NCBI GenBank assembly: GCA_027067955.1
Contig: JAMOUW010000053.1
Coordinates: 1 to 33,239 of the forward strand
DNA length: 33,239 nucleotides
Direction of reading: 5' to 3'
From: Thermaceae bacterium
Lineage (GTDB): Bacteria; Deinococcota; Deinococci; Deinococcales; Marinithermaceae
The translations under genes and the position numbers were made by a program. Below, piece by piece: positions 15,150-24,971 of this stretch. The notes under the pieces are model-generated. The model made no database searches and had not been told where the DNA came from. It saw nothing but the letters and a program-made list of their open reading frames with translations. How positions within the stretch are numbered: the first letter of the stretch is position 1; every line of letters starts with the position of its first letter.

Positions 15150-16553
15150 TTAGACCTGGCCCCAGACTTCTTCAAGCTTGGCGCCGTAGTACTTGCCGAT
15201 GTGGTCGCGCGAGATGCGCTTGAGCTCGCTTTGCGGCAGTGTCGAAAGCAGGGCCCAGGCCAGGTCGAGCGACTGCTCGAGGGTGCGGTTCTGCGGACCC
15301 TGGTTGATGAAATACTTCTCGAACTGATCAGCGAACTCGAGGTACTTACGGTCGTTTTCGGTCAGCGCATCCTCACCGATGATGGCCACCAGCTTGCGGA
15401 TGTCCACACCGTTAGAGTAAGCGGCATAGAGCTGGTCAGCCACCTGCTTGTGGTCATCGCGGGTCTTGTCCTTGCCGATAGCATTGTTCATGAGCCGCGA
15501 GAGCGAAGGCAGGGGGTCGATCGGCGGGTAGAGGTTCTTGCGGTGCAGCTCGCGCGAGAGCTGGATCTGCCCCTCGGTGATGTAGCCGGTCAGGTCGGGC
15601 ACCGGGTGGGTGCGGTCGTCGTCGGGCATCGAGAGGATCGGTAGCTGCGTTACTGAACCGCTCTTTCCGGTAATGACGCCCGCGCGCTCGTAGATCGTCG
15701 CCAGGTCGGTGTACATGTAGCCCGGGTAACCGCGGCGGCCGGGAATCTCTTCACGCGACGCCGCCACCTCGCGCAGCGCATCACAGTAGTTGAGCATGTC
15801 GGTGAGGATGACGAGGACGTGGTAGTCGTGCTCGAAGGCCAGGTACTCGGCTACCGTAAGCGCCATGCGCGGAGTGAGAATACGCTCGATCGTGGGGTCG
15901 TCGGCCTTGTTGAGGAAGAGCACGCTGCGCGCCAGCGCCCCGGTGCGCTCGAATTCATTCACGAAGAACGAGAGCTCGCGCTGGGTGATACCCATAGCCG
16001 CAAACACCACGGCAAACTGCACGTCCTCGCCAGGAACCGTGGCCTGGCGGGCGATCTGGGCGGCCAGCTCGTTGGCCGGAAGGCCGGAACCCGAGAAGAT
16101 AGGCAGCTTCTGCCCGCGCACCATCGTGTTCATCACGTCGATGGTCGAGATGCCCGTCTGGATGAACTCCTCGGGCTTGCGGCGGGCCACCGGATTGATG
16201 GGCTTACCGATGATCGGTTCGCGCTTCTCGGGCGTGATAGGGGGCAAGTCGTCAATGGGCTTGCCGATCCCGTTGAAACGGCGGCCCAGCATCTCCGGGC
16301 TGACGCCCAGGCGGGCCACGTCCTCGACCAGGCTGACCGTGGTGGTGGCCAGGTCGAGCCCGGTGGTCTCCTCAAACACCTGGATGACCGCGTATTCTTC
16401 GGAAACTTCAATGACCTGACCGCCGCGCACGCGCCCGGAGCCGTCCTTGATCTCGACGATGGCGCCGTAGGCCAGGTCGCTGGCGTTCTCCACGAAGAGC
16501 AACGGCCCCGAGATGTAAGTGAGGGAGGTGTATTCTTTTTTGAACAGATCCAT
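15150..16553 (-). CDS. atpB: V/A-type ATPase subunit B (non-catalytic)
   Basis: 467 residues. Family blocks seen: [16 protein letters not shown] at the start, [43 protein letters not shown] and [17 protein letters not shown]. The position of a Walker A motif is occupied by SGSGLPANE with no GKT, as expected for the non-catalytic B subunit that alternates with A in the head. ATG at 16553, 11 bp after the atpA stop. Confidence 0.97.
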   Translation of the reverse strand: MDLFKKEYTSLTYISGPLLFVENASDLAYGAIVEIKDGSGRVRGGQVIEVSEEYAVIQVFEETTGLDLATTTVSLVEDVARLGVSPEMLGRRFNGIGKPIDDLPPITPEKREPIIGKPINPVARRKPEEFIQTGISTIDVMNTMVRGQKLPIFSGSGLPANELAAQIARQATVPGEDVQFAVVFAAMGITQRELSFFVNEFERTGALARSVLFLNKADDPTIERILTPRMALTVAEYLAFEHDYHVLVILTDMLNYCDALREVAASREEIPGRRGYPGYMYTDLATIYERAGVITGKSGSVTQLPILSMPDDDRTHPVPDLTGYITEGQIQLSRELHRKNLYPPIDPLPSLSRLMNNAIGKDKTRDDHKQVADQLYAAYSNGVDIRKLVAIIGEDALTENDRKYLEFADQFEKYFINQGPQNRTLEQSLDLAWALLSTLPQSELKRISRDHIGKYYGAKLEEVWGQV

Positions 16554-16564
16554 GGTTTTCTCCC

Positions 16565-18301
16565 TTAGGCCGCGGCCTTGAAGGCGCTCTTGATTTCGGC
16601 CAGCAGCTCGTCCTTATAAGCTTCGAACTCATCCTCGGGCACGTAGCGGGCACGGGCGATCTTCTCGATGACGGGATGCTGGATGACCTCATCGATGGTA
16701 ACCCCCGCCGCAATGGCTTCCTGCGCCGATTCGTAAAGCCCCAGGATCATCTGCATGAGGCCGTACGCCTTAGAAAGCGAGCAGTAGGCATCTACCGCAT
16801 CGAAGGCGTTCTGCTGCAGGAAGTCTTCCCGGGCGATCCGGCCGACCTCAATAATCAAACGCTCGGCGTCCTGGAGCGCATCAGGGCCAACGAGCTGCAC
16901 CACTTCCTGCAGGCTGGCCTCCTGCTGCAGGAGCTCCTGCAGGCGGTTACGCAACTCGGGATAGTCCTCGGCCACGTGCTTGCGGTACCAGGGATCGAGG
17001 ATGTCGATAAAGAGGGAGTAGGAACCGTTCCAGTTGATAGCCGGGAAGTGACGGCGGTAGGCAAGGGAAGCGTCCAGGCGCCAGAAAGCGCCGACGATGC
17101 GCAGCGTAGACTGGGTCACCGGCTCGGACATATCACCGCCCGGAGGGCTTACCGCACCCACGATCGAAACCGCGCCCGGCTCATCGTTCAAGGTAACCAC
17201 GCGACCCGAGCGTTCGTAGAAGGCGGCCAGACGCGCGGCCAGGTAGGGCGGGTAACCCTCTTCGGCCGGCATCTCCTCGAGGCGGCTGGAGATCTCGCGC
17301 AGCGCCTCGGCCCAGCGACTGGTGGAATCGGCCATAAGCGCCACCGAAACTCCCTGGTCGCGGAAATACTCGGCCAGGGTGACGCCCACGTAGATGCTGG
17401 CTTCGCGCGCGGCCACCGGCATGTTCGAAGTGTTGGCTATCAGCACGGTGCGCTGCATCAGCGGACCGCCAGTCTTGGGGTCTTCCAGTTCGGGGAACTC
17501 GACTAGCACGTCGGTCATCTCGTTACCGCGCTCACCACAGCCCACGTATACCACCACGTCGGCGTTCGACCACTTGGCCAGCGACTGCTGGGTAACGGTC
17601 TTGCCCGATCCGAAGGGGCCGGGGATGGCGGCGGTGCCGCCCATGGCCACCGGGAAGAGCACGTCGAGGATGCGCATACCGGTGAGGAAAGGTTCGTTGG
17701 GGTCTTCCTTGGAAGCAATGGGGCGGGCGCGCCGCACCGGCCAGAGGTGGTACATCTTCAGTTCAGTGCCGTCTTCCAGCGTAACGACAGGTTCCTCGAT
17801 GGTGTAATCCCCCGCCGGTTTTACCGATTTCACGGTTCCCGATACGGTGGGGGGAACGAGAATCTTGTGGGTGAACTGGAATTCGGGCACCGTACCCAAT
17901 ACATCGCCGCCCTTGACCTTATCGCCTGGCTCTACTTTGGGCGTCCAGGCCCATTTCGTGGCGCGGTCGAGCGCATGGACGACCACGCCGCGATCGATGA
18001 AGTCGCCCGTTTTGTCCTGCAGTTTGTTGAGCGGGCGCTGAATGCCGTCGTAGATGGCATTGAGCATGCCAGGACCAAGCTCGACCGAAAGCGGATTGCC
18101 GGTCGAAACCACCGTCTCTCCTACCTGCAGGCCCGAGGTGTCCTCGTATACCTGCACAAAAGCGGTGTCGCCATCGAGGCGGATGATCTCACCGACCAGC
18201 CCCTCCTCCCCTACCTTACATATGTCAAACATGCGGGCGCCGCTCATGCCCTTGGCGATGACGGCCGGGCCCGCGATCTTTTGGATAGTTCCTTGAATCA
18301 T
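16565..18301 (-). CDS. atpA: V/A-type ATPase catalytic subunit A
   Basis: 578 residues. Walker A is GPFGSGKT (228-235, Lys234), and the non-homologous insertion typical of A subunits occupies about residues 110-200 ([17 protein letters not shown] through PVRRARP). Further conserved blocks are [15 protein letters not shown] and [22 protein letters not shown], containing Walker B-associated residues. Three copies form the catalytic sites; in Thermales the enzyme works mainly as an ATP synthase in the plasma membrane. No intein is present. Start ATG 18301, 19 bp downstream of atpF. Confidence 0.98.
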   Translation of the reverse strand: MIQGTIQKIAGPAVIAKGMSGARMFDICKVGEEGLVGEIIRLDGDTAFVQVYEDTSGLQVGETVVSTGNPLSVELGPGMLNAIYDGIQRPLNKLQDKTGDFIDRGVVVHALDRATKWAWTPKVEPGDKVKGGDVLGTVPEFQFTHKILVPPTVSGTVKSVKPAGDYTIEEPVVTLEDGTELKMYHLWPVRRARPIASKEDPNEPFLTGMRILDVLFPVAMGGTAAIPGPFGSGKTVTQQSLAKWSNADVVVYVGCGERGNEMTDVLVEFPELEDPKTGGPLMQRTVLIANTSNMPVAAREASIYVGVTLAEYFRDQGVSVALMADSTSRWAEALREISSRLEEMPAEEGYPPYLAARLAAFYERSGRVVTLNDEPGAVSIVGAVSPPGGDMSEPVTQSTLRIVGAFWRLDASLAYRRHFPAINWNGSYSLFIDILDPWYRKHVAEDYPELRNRLQELLQQEASLQEVVQLVGPDALQDAERLIIEVGRIAREDFLQQNAFDAVDAYCSLSKAYGLMQMILGLYESAQEAIAAGVTIDEVIQHPVIEKIARARYVPEDEFEAYKDELLAEIKSAFKAAA

Positions 18302-18320
18302 TCCCGTTTGCCTCCTTGCG

Positions 18321-18647
18321 CTAGAGCTTGATGTCGTAACCGATGGTCGACTTCACCAGCCGCCGCATGTATTCGGTGGCGTCCTCTTCCCCGGCAGCGA
18401 AAGCCTGGGCGAGGGGCGCGAAGGGAAGCAGGACCGGCAGGTCACGCCCCCGCATCGCCCGTTCCACCGCCTCGTACGGCTCGGGCAGGAGCCCTTCGTC
18501 GACCGCGATGAGGGCGAAGCCGTCGGTCTCGATCATCCCGGTCAGGCGTTCCGTGGCCTCCGCTACGGTTTGCGCGGTGTGTACCTCGAGGCCGCCCAGG
18601 CGGAAGCCGGTCGCCGTCTCGGGGTCTGTGAGCACGGCTATCTTCAC
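18321..18647 (-). CDS. atpF: V/A-type ATPase subunit F
   Basis: 108 residues. Begins [20 protein letters not shown], the standard [IV]-x-D-x-x-[TV]-x-x-G-[FL]-[RK]-L-[AG]-G pattern of subunit F, followed by a Rossmann-like segment with IAVDEGLL. F sits on the D shaft and regulates catalysis. Its ATG overlaps the atpC stop by 4 bp. Confidence 0.95.
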   Translation of the reverse strand: MKIAVLTDPETATGFRLGGLEVHTAQTVAEATERLTGMIETDGFALIAVDEGLLPEPYEAVERAMRGRDLPVLLPFAPLAQAFAAGEEDATEYMRRLVKSTIGYDIKL

Positions 18648-19627
18648 GAGCAGAACACCTCCCGCTCAACGGCCTCGACGGGCAGGTCGTAATAGGCGCG
18701 TCGGGCAAGCAGACGCAGCCGCGCCGCTTCCCATTCCACGGCGCGGACGAATGCGGTTACCAAACCAGCTCCCTCGCTGTTGAAAACACCGCGGCCGGCG
18801 CGTTCGAGGAGCAGGCAACGTAACGCGCGCTCGAGAGATCCCAGATCACGCGCTGCAGCCAAAGACTCAAGCGGTGTACCTACGAGCTCTTCCACCGCTT
18901 CGACCCCACCATCCGCTACGCGGGCGAAAAGCTCCTGGCTGACGTAATGTCCGCCAGGAACAAAGTAGACATCGGTTTCCTCTACTCTTCCCTGCTGTGC
19001 CAGCTTGAAAGCGGTAGAGAGGTTAACGCCATCGATCTCATAGGCTAAGTAGTCGTGCAGGAAGGCATCGTCAAGCCGCTTGACTAGATTGTACAGGTTT
19101 TCAAAATAGGCGCGGTCGAGGGCCACTTCCATCGCGGTCAGCGTACCGCCCGCCGCCACTGCTTCACGCAGAGCGGCCGCAAGTGGGTGACCAGGAAGCA
19201 CCAAACCCTGCACGACCCCGGCGGCATCCGGAGCTTCTATCATAGCCTGCAGCACAGCCTCCGGCAGCGTACCACCCACAAGGTGCGTGCGGATTTCCTC
19301 CGCCTGCAAACCGGTCGCCTTGGCGCGCAAGATCGTCTTGATGTTCGTAAGATCGGCCCGCGACAGCAGCAACACCACCGCCTCGCGGGTTTCGCCCCCA
19401 ACGAGTCCCGGCAGGCCGCCCACGACTTCGTGCAGACGCGCCGAAACAGCGCGGTCCACCGCTCCCAAGTCGTCACCGCTCAGGTGCCCGCCGTAAGGGG
19501 TTTCACCGAGGGCGCCAACGAAGTCGGCGAAGTTCAGGTTCAGGGCCTCCCGGAAAAAGCCCTCGGGCAGAAGGCTCGAGCGCCGGACACGCACGCGTGC
19601 GTTCAGGTATCCAAAGTCGTCCGTCAC
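18644..19627 (-). CDS. atpC: V/A-type ATPase subunit C (socket subunit)
   Basis: 327 residues from GTG 19627. I chose this start because GAGGAGG lies 5 nt upstream and the protein then begins with TDDFGYLNARVRV, as in the Thermus C subunit; the longer open frame reaching 20029 overlaps atpE and reads as an arginine-rich shadow. The protein is almost all helical, and DLTNIKTILRAKATGL is a conserved C-subunit block. C (the homologue of eukaryotic d) forms a socket between the central stalk and the proteolipid ring. It overlaps atpF by 4 bp and follows atpE by 10 bp. Confidence 0.93.
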   Translation of the reverse strand: MTDDFGYLNARVRVRRSSLLPEGFFREALNLNFADFVGALGETPYGGHLSGDDLGAVDRAVSARLHEVVGGLPGLVGGETREAVVLLLSRADLTNIKTILRAKATGLQAEEIRTHLVGGTLPEAVLQAMIEAPDAAGVVQGLVLPGHPLAAALREAVAAGGTLTAMEVALDRAYFENLYNLVKRLDDAFLHDYLAYEIDGVNLSTAFKLAQQGRVEETDVYFVPGGHYVSQELFARVADGGVEAVEELVGTPLESLAAARDLGSLERALRCLLLERAGRGVFNSEGAGLVTAFVRAVEWEAARLRLLARRAYYDLPVEAVEREVFCS

Positions 19628-19637
19628 CGGAACCTCC

Positions 19638-20204
19638 TCACTGCCAAAGAACCTGTGATACCTTGGCGGAAAGAACCTCCCAAGCACGCTCGAGCCGGTC
19701 GGGAAGGGTATTCGCCACCCGGGTCTTGCCGCCCTTGGCAACCGCAACGACTCCCAGGCGCACTCCTTCCTCGGTGCGAATCTGCAGACCCCTGCTCTTG
19801 GCCCAATCTTTGAGTCGCTTTGCGTCCTCCGGAGCCACCGCCACCGCTTCCGCCACGCCCACGGCGGAAACCGCCTCCTCAGCCAGGCGCTCGAGCAACG
19901 AGGAGTACTCGCGCTTCTTGGGCAGGGACTCCAGGCTCTCCTGCACTTTCCGGTATATCTTCGCGATGACCTCGCCCTTGGCCTCCACCCGCGCCGTGGT
20001 AACGGCCAGCTCCGCCGCGCTCTCAGCACGGTGCAGCTCCGCCTGCCTGCGGGCCTCTAACTTGCGCTTCTGCGCGGCAACCAAAGACTCGGCCTTTTCC
20101 TTGGCGGCACCGACGATCTCGGCCGCCTCTTCCTCGGCCCGGGCCATGAGCGACTGGATCTCGGCCAGCACCTCCTCCTGGAGGATTGTTTCGAGTTTTG
20201 ACAT
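19638..20204 (-). CDS. atpE: V/A-type ATPase subunit E (peripheral stalk)
   Basis: 188 residues from ATG 20204, which has AGGAGG 6 nt upstream; the longer frame to 20240 adds only an Arg-rich stretch. The first about 100 residues form a charged coiled coil (Ala/Glu/Lys-rich heptads), followed by a globular C-terminal domain that caps the A3B3 head (GVRLGVVAVAKGGKTRVANT, DRLERAW). E pairs with subunit G as the peripheral stator stalk. Confidence 0.93.
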   Translation of the reverse strand: MSKLETILQEEVLAEIQSLMARAEEEAAEIVGAAKEKAESLVAAQKRKLEARRQAELHRAESAAELAVTTARVEAKGEVIAKIYRKVQESLESLPKKREYSSLLERLAEEAVSAVGVAEAVAVAPEDAKRLKDWAKSRGLQIRTEEGVRLGVVAVAKGGKTRVANTLPDRLERAWEVLSAKVSQVLWQ

Positions 20205-20270
20205 GCACCGCCTCCTGTGACGGTTCGCCCGACGCCGCACGCGGCGCGGGCGAGACCGAGTAACGCCACT

Positions 20271-20573
20271 CTATAGCTTGCCAAGCAAAATGAACGCGAT
20301 GACCAAGCCAAAGATGACCAGGGTTTCCGGCAACAACAGGAAGATAATCGCGGTACCGAACATTCCAGGCTTCTCTGCCACAGCTCCCACGGCTGCGGAA
20401 CCAATGCGCGACTGCGCCCAACCGGTGCCAAGCGCACCTAAGCCTACAGCCAAACCGATACCCAAACCAATTAAACCCTTACCGACGCTGCCGTCACCAC
20501 CCGCGCTGTTCTCGGCGGCCATCGCCAAAACACCCAATACCATCATCACCAGTGCAGTAAGAACCTTCTTCAT
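20271..20573 (-). CDS. atpK: V/A-type ATPase proteolipid subunit K (c ring)
   Basis: 100 residues. A hydrophobic N-terminal segment with AMAAENS looks like a cleavable signal, as described for the Thermus proteolipid. Two membrane helices follow: GLIGLGIGLAVGLGALGTG and the C-terminal helix containing the ion-binding Glu83 (LLLPETLVIFGLVIAFILL). The residues around Glu83 do not show a clear sodium-binding signature, so proton coupling is likelier. Multiple copies form the rotor ring. Confidence 0.95.
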   Translation of the reverse strand: MKKVLTALVMMVLGVLAMAAENSAGGDGSVGKGLIGLGIGLAVGLGALGTGWAQSRIGSAAVGAVAEKPGMFGTAIIFLLLPETLVIFGLVIAFILLGKL

Positions 20574-20612
20574 GATGTAACCTCCACTCGCTACTCTTCT
20601 CTATTTAGCTCC

Positions 20613-22589
20613 CTAAGATGCGCTACTCGCATCATTACGGACAGACCTGAACGGGCGGTACGGCCGCCCCGATTCCTCGTAAAAACCAAATTTGGTAAAA
20701 AACTCGACCCAAACGAGACGTATTGGCTGTAGTATGTGCCCCATCATCGTCAATGCTAGGATTACCAGGTGCGTAAACAATCCAGCCGCCAAACCAATAA
20801 GGATGCCAATAACGCCCAGTTTCTCGGCAAATGAGAAGCCCAAATCGGTAGCCAGGTTAGCCATGATCGCCCCAGCAACGCCAACAGCATAAATACGAAT
20901 GTAACTGAGGATGTGGCCACCTTGAGTAGGCAACTCAGCAATCATGAGCACCGCCCGCGACATCACAATGCTCAACAAAAAAACGGCAAAGCCAGCATAC
21001 ATGACGGAGTTGTAGATAAAACCACTAACACCGCCCAGAAACACATAGGCAAAAACAATCAGGCCTACGAGGCCGCCTAAGTAGCCTGTGGCTTCCCAAA
21101 AGTGCCTCATGTGACCGTGGCGCAAACTCAGCCACGCGCGCACCCCCAAGCCGTGGAAAACTTGTATCATGCCAAAAGCGATTGCAACCAGGATAAGCAT
21201 ACCGGCCGTCTCTGAAGTGTTGGCTCGAGGAATGAGGATCGGAATAAGGCCCTCAGTGTGTCCAGGAATATAAAAAATACCTAGGTGCTCGAGGAAATTG
21301 CCGAAAAATTCGCCATAGATAAACCCCCAAACAACGGTCCAGAAAATCATGGCGTTCAAGATAAAGACCAGATCCTTAACCACGGGAGGTTTCATGTGGA
21401 TACCGAAGAAGTCGATGACCAGAGGTTTCTTCTGCTTGACGAGCCCCGACAGCATCCGGGACAGAAGCATGAATAAGAGTGCATATCCCAGATCGCCTAC
21501 GATCATTCCAAACCAGAAAGGAAAGAACACCGCCACTACCCAGGTGGGATCCCAGGTGCCGTATTTCGGGATGTTGAGAAACTCAATCAACATCTGGAAG
21601 GGCTTAACCATCGGGCCATTGTCTAGCGTTACCGGAACCCGGTCGGCCTCGTGATGCTCGTCGGCCGGCTCCAGGGTATACACCACATGGTCTTTATGGG
21701 TGGCGAGCGCTTCTTCAACCTTGCCTTTAAGGCTTGCGGGTATCCAGCCGAACAGTGCGAACCCGAATCGGCCCGCTGCAATGTCGTGCAGGGCCCGCAG
21801 GCGTGCGGCCTCGTCCATGGCGCGCGTCCACAGCGCACGCAAAGGGTTTTCCGCCTCTTTGCGCAAGCGCGTGAGCGCCGAGTGCACGTTCTCCAACTCC
21901 TCGGGCGCCAGCTTGGCCCGCTCGTTCATGCGCACCCGCGCTTCAGTGAGCGATAGTCCCGCGAAAGGGCCGCTGAGACGCAGCTCGCCGATGCCCTTGC
22001 GCGAAAGCGCGGCGCGGGCGCTCTCGAGATCTTCCTTGAGCACAACCACGACCGCGGCAATGCGCCCTTCGAGCGGCTTGTGGGCGAGGATGTAACGGTC
22101 CTCCAGCGCCTCGGAGAGGGCGTCTATGGCGAGCTCAACCTCGGATTCCTTCTCCAGCAGGAAGGGCAACACCCCCAGCCAGCGGCTTTGATCGAGGCCT
22201 TGCGCCATCTCCGCCAGGGTCTCCACCGGCTGCTGGTACAGGTCGATGAGTTCTATTTCCTCACGCAGCTTTTCGACCTCGCGGGTGAGTACGTCCGCCC
22301 GGTGAACCAGCGGCTCCAGCTCCGATTCGGCCGCGGCCAGATCTCCCTCGAAAGGACGCGTGGCCTCGGGGGCGGTATCTAGAAGCGCCAGCGCGTGCTC
22401 GGCACCCTGTACCACCCGCTGCCAGCGTCGTGCGGCGTCCTCTTCTTCGGGAGTGAAGGCATATTCAGGGAGCTCCTCGGTGCGCAACGCATCTATCTGC
22501 ACGACCCCCGCCCTCTGCAGCTCCCCGAGAAGCTCATGCACGCGGCGCTTGGGGCCGCAAGCGATGAGCTTCTCCATCGGTGCGATCAC
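20613..22589 (-). CDS. atpI: V/A-type ATPase subunit I (a subunit, stator)
   Basis: 658 residues. The N-terminal half (about 1-330) is a cytoplasmic coiled-coil/globular arm that contacts the two peripheral stalks; the C-terminal half holds about eight membrane helices starting near PTWVVAVFFPFWFGMIVGDLGYAL. The essential Arg facing the proteolipid ring lies in SYIRIYAVGVAGAIMANL. Start ATG 22589 overlaps the atpG stop by 4 bp; MEKLIACG four codons later is a possible alternative start. It forms the half-channels for ion flow. Confidence 0.96.
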   Translation of the reverse strand: MIAPMEKLIACGPKRRVHELLGELQRAGVVQIDALRTEELPEYAFTPEEEDAARRWQRVVQGAEHALALLDTAPEATRPFEGDLAAAESELEPLVHRADVLTREVEKLREEIELIDLYQQPVETLAEMAQGLDQSRWLGVLPFLLEKESEVELAIDALSEALEDRYILAHKPLEGRIAAVVVVLKEDLESARAALSRKGIGELRLSGPFAGLSLTEARVRMNERAKLAPEELENVHSALTRLRKEAENPLRALWTRAMDEAARLRALHDIAAGRFGFALFGWIPASLKGKVEEALATHKDHVVYTLEPADEHHEADRVPVTLDNGPMVKPFQMLIEFLNIPKYGTWDPTWVVAVFFPFWFGMIVGDLGYALLFMLLSRMLSGLVKQKKPLVIDFFGIHMKPPVVKDLVFILNAMIFWTVVWGFIYGEFFGNFLEHLGIFYIPGHTEGLIPILIPRANTSETAGMLILVAIAFGMIQVFHGLGVRAWLSLRHGHMRHFWEATGYLGGLVGLIVFAYVFLGGVSGFIYNSVMYAGFAVFLLSIVMSRAVLMIAELPTQGGHILSYIRIYAVGVAGAIMANLATDLGFSFAEKLGVIGILIGLAAGLFTHLVILALTMMGHILQPIRLVWVEFFTKFGFYEESGRPYRPFRSVRNDASSAS

Positions 22590-22900
22590 GGAAGAACCTC
22601 CTCCAGAACCATTTCTACGGCCCCTTCGAGTTTGCCTTCTGCAGCCGCAATCACCTTCTGCGCTTCGGCCTCGGCTTTCTTGCGCGCCTCCTCCTCGATG
22701 CGTCGCACCTCGGCCTCAATTTGCTCGTTGTATTCGGTGGTAAGCCGTTCTACTTCTTTCTCGGCTTCTTCGAGGATGCGCTCGGCTTCCGCCCGAGCCT
22801 CGGCCACTTTAGCCTCTGCGGTCTTCTGCGCCTCCTCGAGCTTCTGCGCCAACTCGCGCTCGCGCTCGGCGAGGCTCTTTACCAGTCCTAGGCCTTGCAT
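22586..22900 (-). CDS. atpG: V/A-type ATPase subunit G (peripheral stalk)
   Basis: 104 residues, almost entirely a continuous right-handed-type coiled coil rich in Ala, Glu, Lys and Arg, with a short C-terminal AVEMVLEEVLP. It pairs with E to form the stator stalks, and the order G-I-K-E-C-F-A-B-D is that of Thermus. AGGAGG precedes the ATG by 3-4 nt (GGAGGCGGTATG). First gene of the operon, preceded by a consensus promoter. Confidence 0.92.
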   Translation of the reverse strand: MQGLGLVKSLAERERELAQKLEEAQKTAEAKVAEARAEAERILEEAEKEVERLTTEYNEQIEAEVRRIEEEARKKAEAEAQKVIAAAEGKLEGAVEMVLEEVLP

Positions 22901-22960
22901 ACCGCCTCCTTATACCCCGCGAAACACAGCTAAACCCGCGTCTGCGACGCGTCCCGGCGC

Positions 22961-22989
22961 ATAATACCCCAGGCCCCTTGAGGTGTCAA
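22961..22989 (-). promoter_or_regulatory. Consensus promoter of the V-ATPase operon
   Basis: On the minus strand TTGACA (22984-22989), a 17-nt spacer and TATTAT (22961-22966); the predicted start of transcription near 22954 gives a leader of about 54 nt before atpG. It is the best-matching sigma-70 promoter in the window and fits a strongly expressed operon. Confidence 0.85.
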
Positions 22990-23063
22990 CGCGCGTCCGG
23001 CAGGGGCCGAACCAACGACTTCCATCATACGCGAAGCCCCGCCCCGCGTGTATGCTCTAAGCC

Positions 23064-24233
23064 GTGAAGGTTGTGCTCAATTCCCGTGGCGCGGCGCGCC
23101 TGCTAGCCCGACATCTGTGGGTCTGGGAGAACGGTGTGCAGCTACTTCCCGATACGCCAGGCATTTACCCGGTGTACGGCCCGCGGGGTCTGCTCGGCTG
23201 GGGGCTGGTCAACCCCAAATCGCTCATCCAGGTGCGGATCTTCCACTTCGGAGCAACCGACGACCCATATACAGCGCTCTGGGCCAACCTCGAACGCGCC
23301 CTGAGCTTCAGACGCAACCTCTACGAAAAGGAGCCCGCAGGGGGGTTGCGGCTCGTGCACGCTGAGGGCGATCTCCTCCCCGGACTGGTTATCGACAGCT
23401 ATGCCCGCCACCTGGTGGTACAGGCCCACGCGGCCGCCTGGGAACCGCTCCTCGGGGAGCTGGCCTTGCGACTGGAATCACAGCTGTCGCCCGCGGGAAT
23501 CCTTGCAAAACACGACGCACCGGTGCGCGCACGGGAAGGCCTGGAGCAGTACCAGCGCACCCTGGCCGGCCGCATTCCCGATGGTGTGGTGGTGCGCGAG
23601 GGCGAGGTGCGCTACCGCGTTGGTTTGCATGCGGGGCAAAAAACCGGCGCGTTTCTTGATCAGCGTGAAAACCGTCTGTTGCTGGAAACATACCTGGAGG
23701 GCCGGGGTTTCCAGCGGGGTCTGGACGTATTCAGCTATCAGGGCCTCTTCGCCCTGCACATGGCACGGCATATCGCCGAGGTGGAGGCGGTGGACAGTTC
23801 CGCACCTGCATTGCAGGTGGCACGGGAGAATGCCGCCCTGAACGGGCTCGAGAACCTGCGTTTCACCGAGGCCAACGCCTTCGACCTGCTGCGCGAGCGC
23901 CAACGCGCCTGGGAACGCTACGACGTTATCGTCCTCGACCCGCCCGCGTTCGCAGCCCGCAAGGCGGACCGCGAGCGTGCCCTGGCGGCGTACAAGGAGG
24001 TGAACCTGCGAGCGCTGAAGCTGATCGCGCCAGGCGGCCTACTCGTCACGTCGTCCTGCAGCCATCACGTTGCCGAAGCCGACTTTTACGCCATGCTCAC
24101 GGCGGCGGCTGCCGATGCGCACCGGATCGTACGGCTGCGCGAACAGCGGGGACAGGGGGCAGATCATCCGGTGCTCCTCACCGTCCCCGAAACCAGGTAT
24201 CTTAAGCTGGCCTTGTTGGAGGTCCTCGCGTGA
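23064..24233 (+). CDS. rlmO: RlmI/RlmO-like 23S rRNA (cytosine-5) methyltransferase
   Basis: 389 residues with the RlmI architecture: N-terminal PUA-like RNA-binding region (about 1-75, RLLARHLWVWENG), a central EEHEE-like domain (NLYEKEPAGGLRLVHAEGDLLPGL), then a class I SAM-dependent methyltransferase fold (FSYQGLFALHMARH for SAM binding, VLDPPAFAARK, and the TSSCSHH catalytic Cys). The Thermus member TTHA1280 (RlmO) methylates C1942 of 23S rRNA; the E. coli homologue RlmI acts on C1962. Which position is used here cannot be told from sequence. The start is GTG 23064 with TATGCT ending 7 nt upstream, suggesting leaderless expression. The TGA stop overlaps the next start (GTGA). Confidence 0.85.
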   Translation: MKVVLNSRGAARLLARHLWVWENGVQLLPDTPGIYPVYGPRGLLGWGLVNPKSLIQVRIFHFGATDDPYTALWANLERALSFRRNLYEKEPAGGLRLVHAEGDLLPGLVIDSYARHLVVQAHAAAWEPLLGELALRLESQLSPAGILAKHDAPVRAREGLEQYQRTLAGRIPDGVVVREGEVRYRVGLHAGQKTGAFLDQRENRLLLETYLEGRGFQRGLDVFSYQGLFALHMARHIAEVEAVDSSAPALQVARENAALNGLENLRFTEANAFDLLRERQRAWERYDVIVLDPPAFAARKADRERALAAYKEVNLRALKLIAPGGLLVTSSCSHHVAEADFYAMLTAAAADAHRIVRLREQRGQGADHPVLLTVPETRYLKLALLEVLA

Positions 24234-24466
24234 ACGAATCCGATGCAAGCCTGCCCGGTGATCTGCGCCAGAAACTGACCGAATTGGGTGAATATCTGGT
24301 TTGGCGCATGGGCACTAACGAAAATGAAGACCTGCTCATCGTCCGCGTAGGGCTTGCCGCCAATACCGCGCGCTTCAACGAGCTTCCGGGACTGCGCAAC
24401 GTAGGCGACCGCAAGATCGAGGAGCTGGTCAAAGAGGGGCGGGTCCGCGTGGAGTGGGTGGAATAA
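24230..24466 (+). CDS. 78-residue conserved-looking protein with helix-hairpin-helix-like motif
   Basis: GTG start overlaps the stop of the methyltransferase gene by 4 bp, so it is translationally coupled. The C-terminal half contains FNELPGLRNVGDRKIEELVKEG, which resembles a single helix-hairpin-helix (LPG-[IL]-x-x-[VI]-G-x-x-x-[AI]) used for non-specific nucleic acid binding. That would fit with the RNA-modifying neighbour, but this is a pattern resemblance only. No family recognised. The N-terminal half is charged and without membrane segments. Confidence 0.65.
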   Translation: MNESDASLPGDLRQKLTELGEYLVWRMGTNENEDLLIVRVGLAANTARFNELPGLRNVGDRKIEELVKEGRVRVEWVE

Positions 24467-24468
24467 CG

Positions 24469-24933
24469 GTGGAGCTCGAGCGCAACGTAGATTTTTGCCT
24501 GAACGCCGAGGCGCCCGAAACGGCACGCGAACTGCTAGTCCGCCCCGACAAGGCGTTGCAGCGGCTGCCCGTTTTTCGTGACCTGCACCTTGAAGGGGAT
24601 ATCCTGGAAGGGTGCCTCACCACCACCATTGCCCTTTTGGGGGAGGTGAGCTTTCCATTCCGCGCCCGGTTTTGTTTCAGCGGAGAAACGGCGGAGCTGC
24701 ATCCCCTGGAGTCCGCGGGCGGGGATCTGCACGCGGAGCTGGCCGGTAAGGCACGCGTGGAAGGGGAACGGGTATGCTACCGCGCCAGCGTCCGCTTGCG
24801 TGCGCACTTGCCCGAAGGTGAGAAATGGGGCGGGCGCGCTTTCAAGAAAATGGCGGAGGCGGCCTTTGCACGCGTGCTTGAACGCACCCTGACCAACCTG
24901 GACCGTTCGGAAAGCGCGGGTTTGCTAGACTGA
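24469..24933 (+). CDS. Uncharacterised protein, possibly DUF3809-like
   Basis: 154 residues from GTG 24469, directly after the previous stop. Beta-rich N-terminal half with FCFSGETAELHPL and a C-terminal amphipathic helix (KMAEAAFARVLERTLTNLDR). It reads like a START/lipid-binding-type small fold, and I suspect a Deinococcota-specific family (possibly DUF3809), but I cannot confirm it. No signal peptide or catalytic motif is visible. An in-frame GTG 24454 lies inside the previous gene and is less likely. Confidence 0.6.
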   Translation: MELERNVDFCLNAEAPETARELLVRPDKALQRLPVFRDLHLEGDILEGCLTTTIALLGEVSFPFRARFCFSGETAELHPLESAGGDLHAELAGKARVEGERVCYRASVRLRAHLPEGEKWGGRAFKKMAEAAFARVLERTLTNLDRSESAGLLD

Positions 24934-24971
24934 GAAAAGCATAAGAAGCGCTTGGAAAGGAGGGCTTGTGT

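Noticed and set aside
15819-16568. 249-codon plus-strand frame
   Set aside because: Antisense to the ATPase B subunit; Gly/Arg/His-rich shadow translation.
18644-20029. Long form (461 residues) of ATPase subunit C
   Set aside because: The extra N-terminus overlaps subunit E in another frame and is Arg/Pro/Ser-rich; GTG 19627 with GAGGAGG just upstream gives the normal family length.
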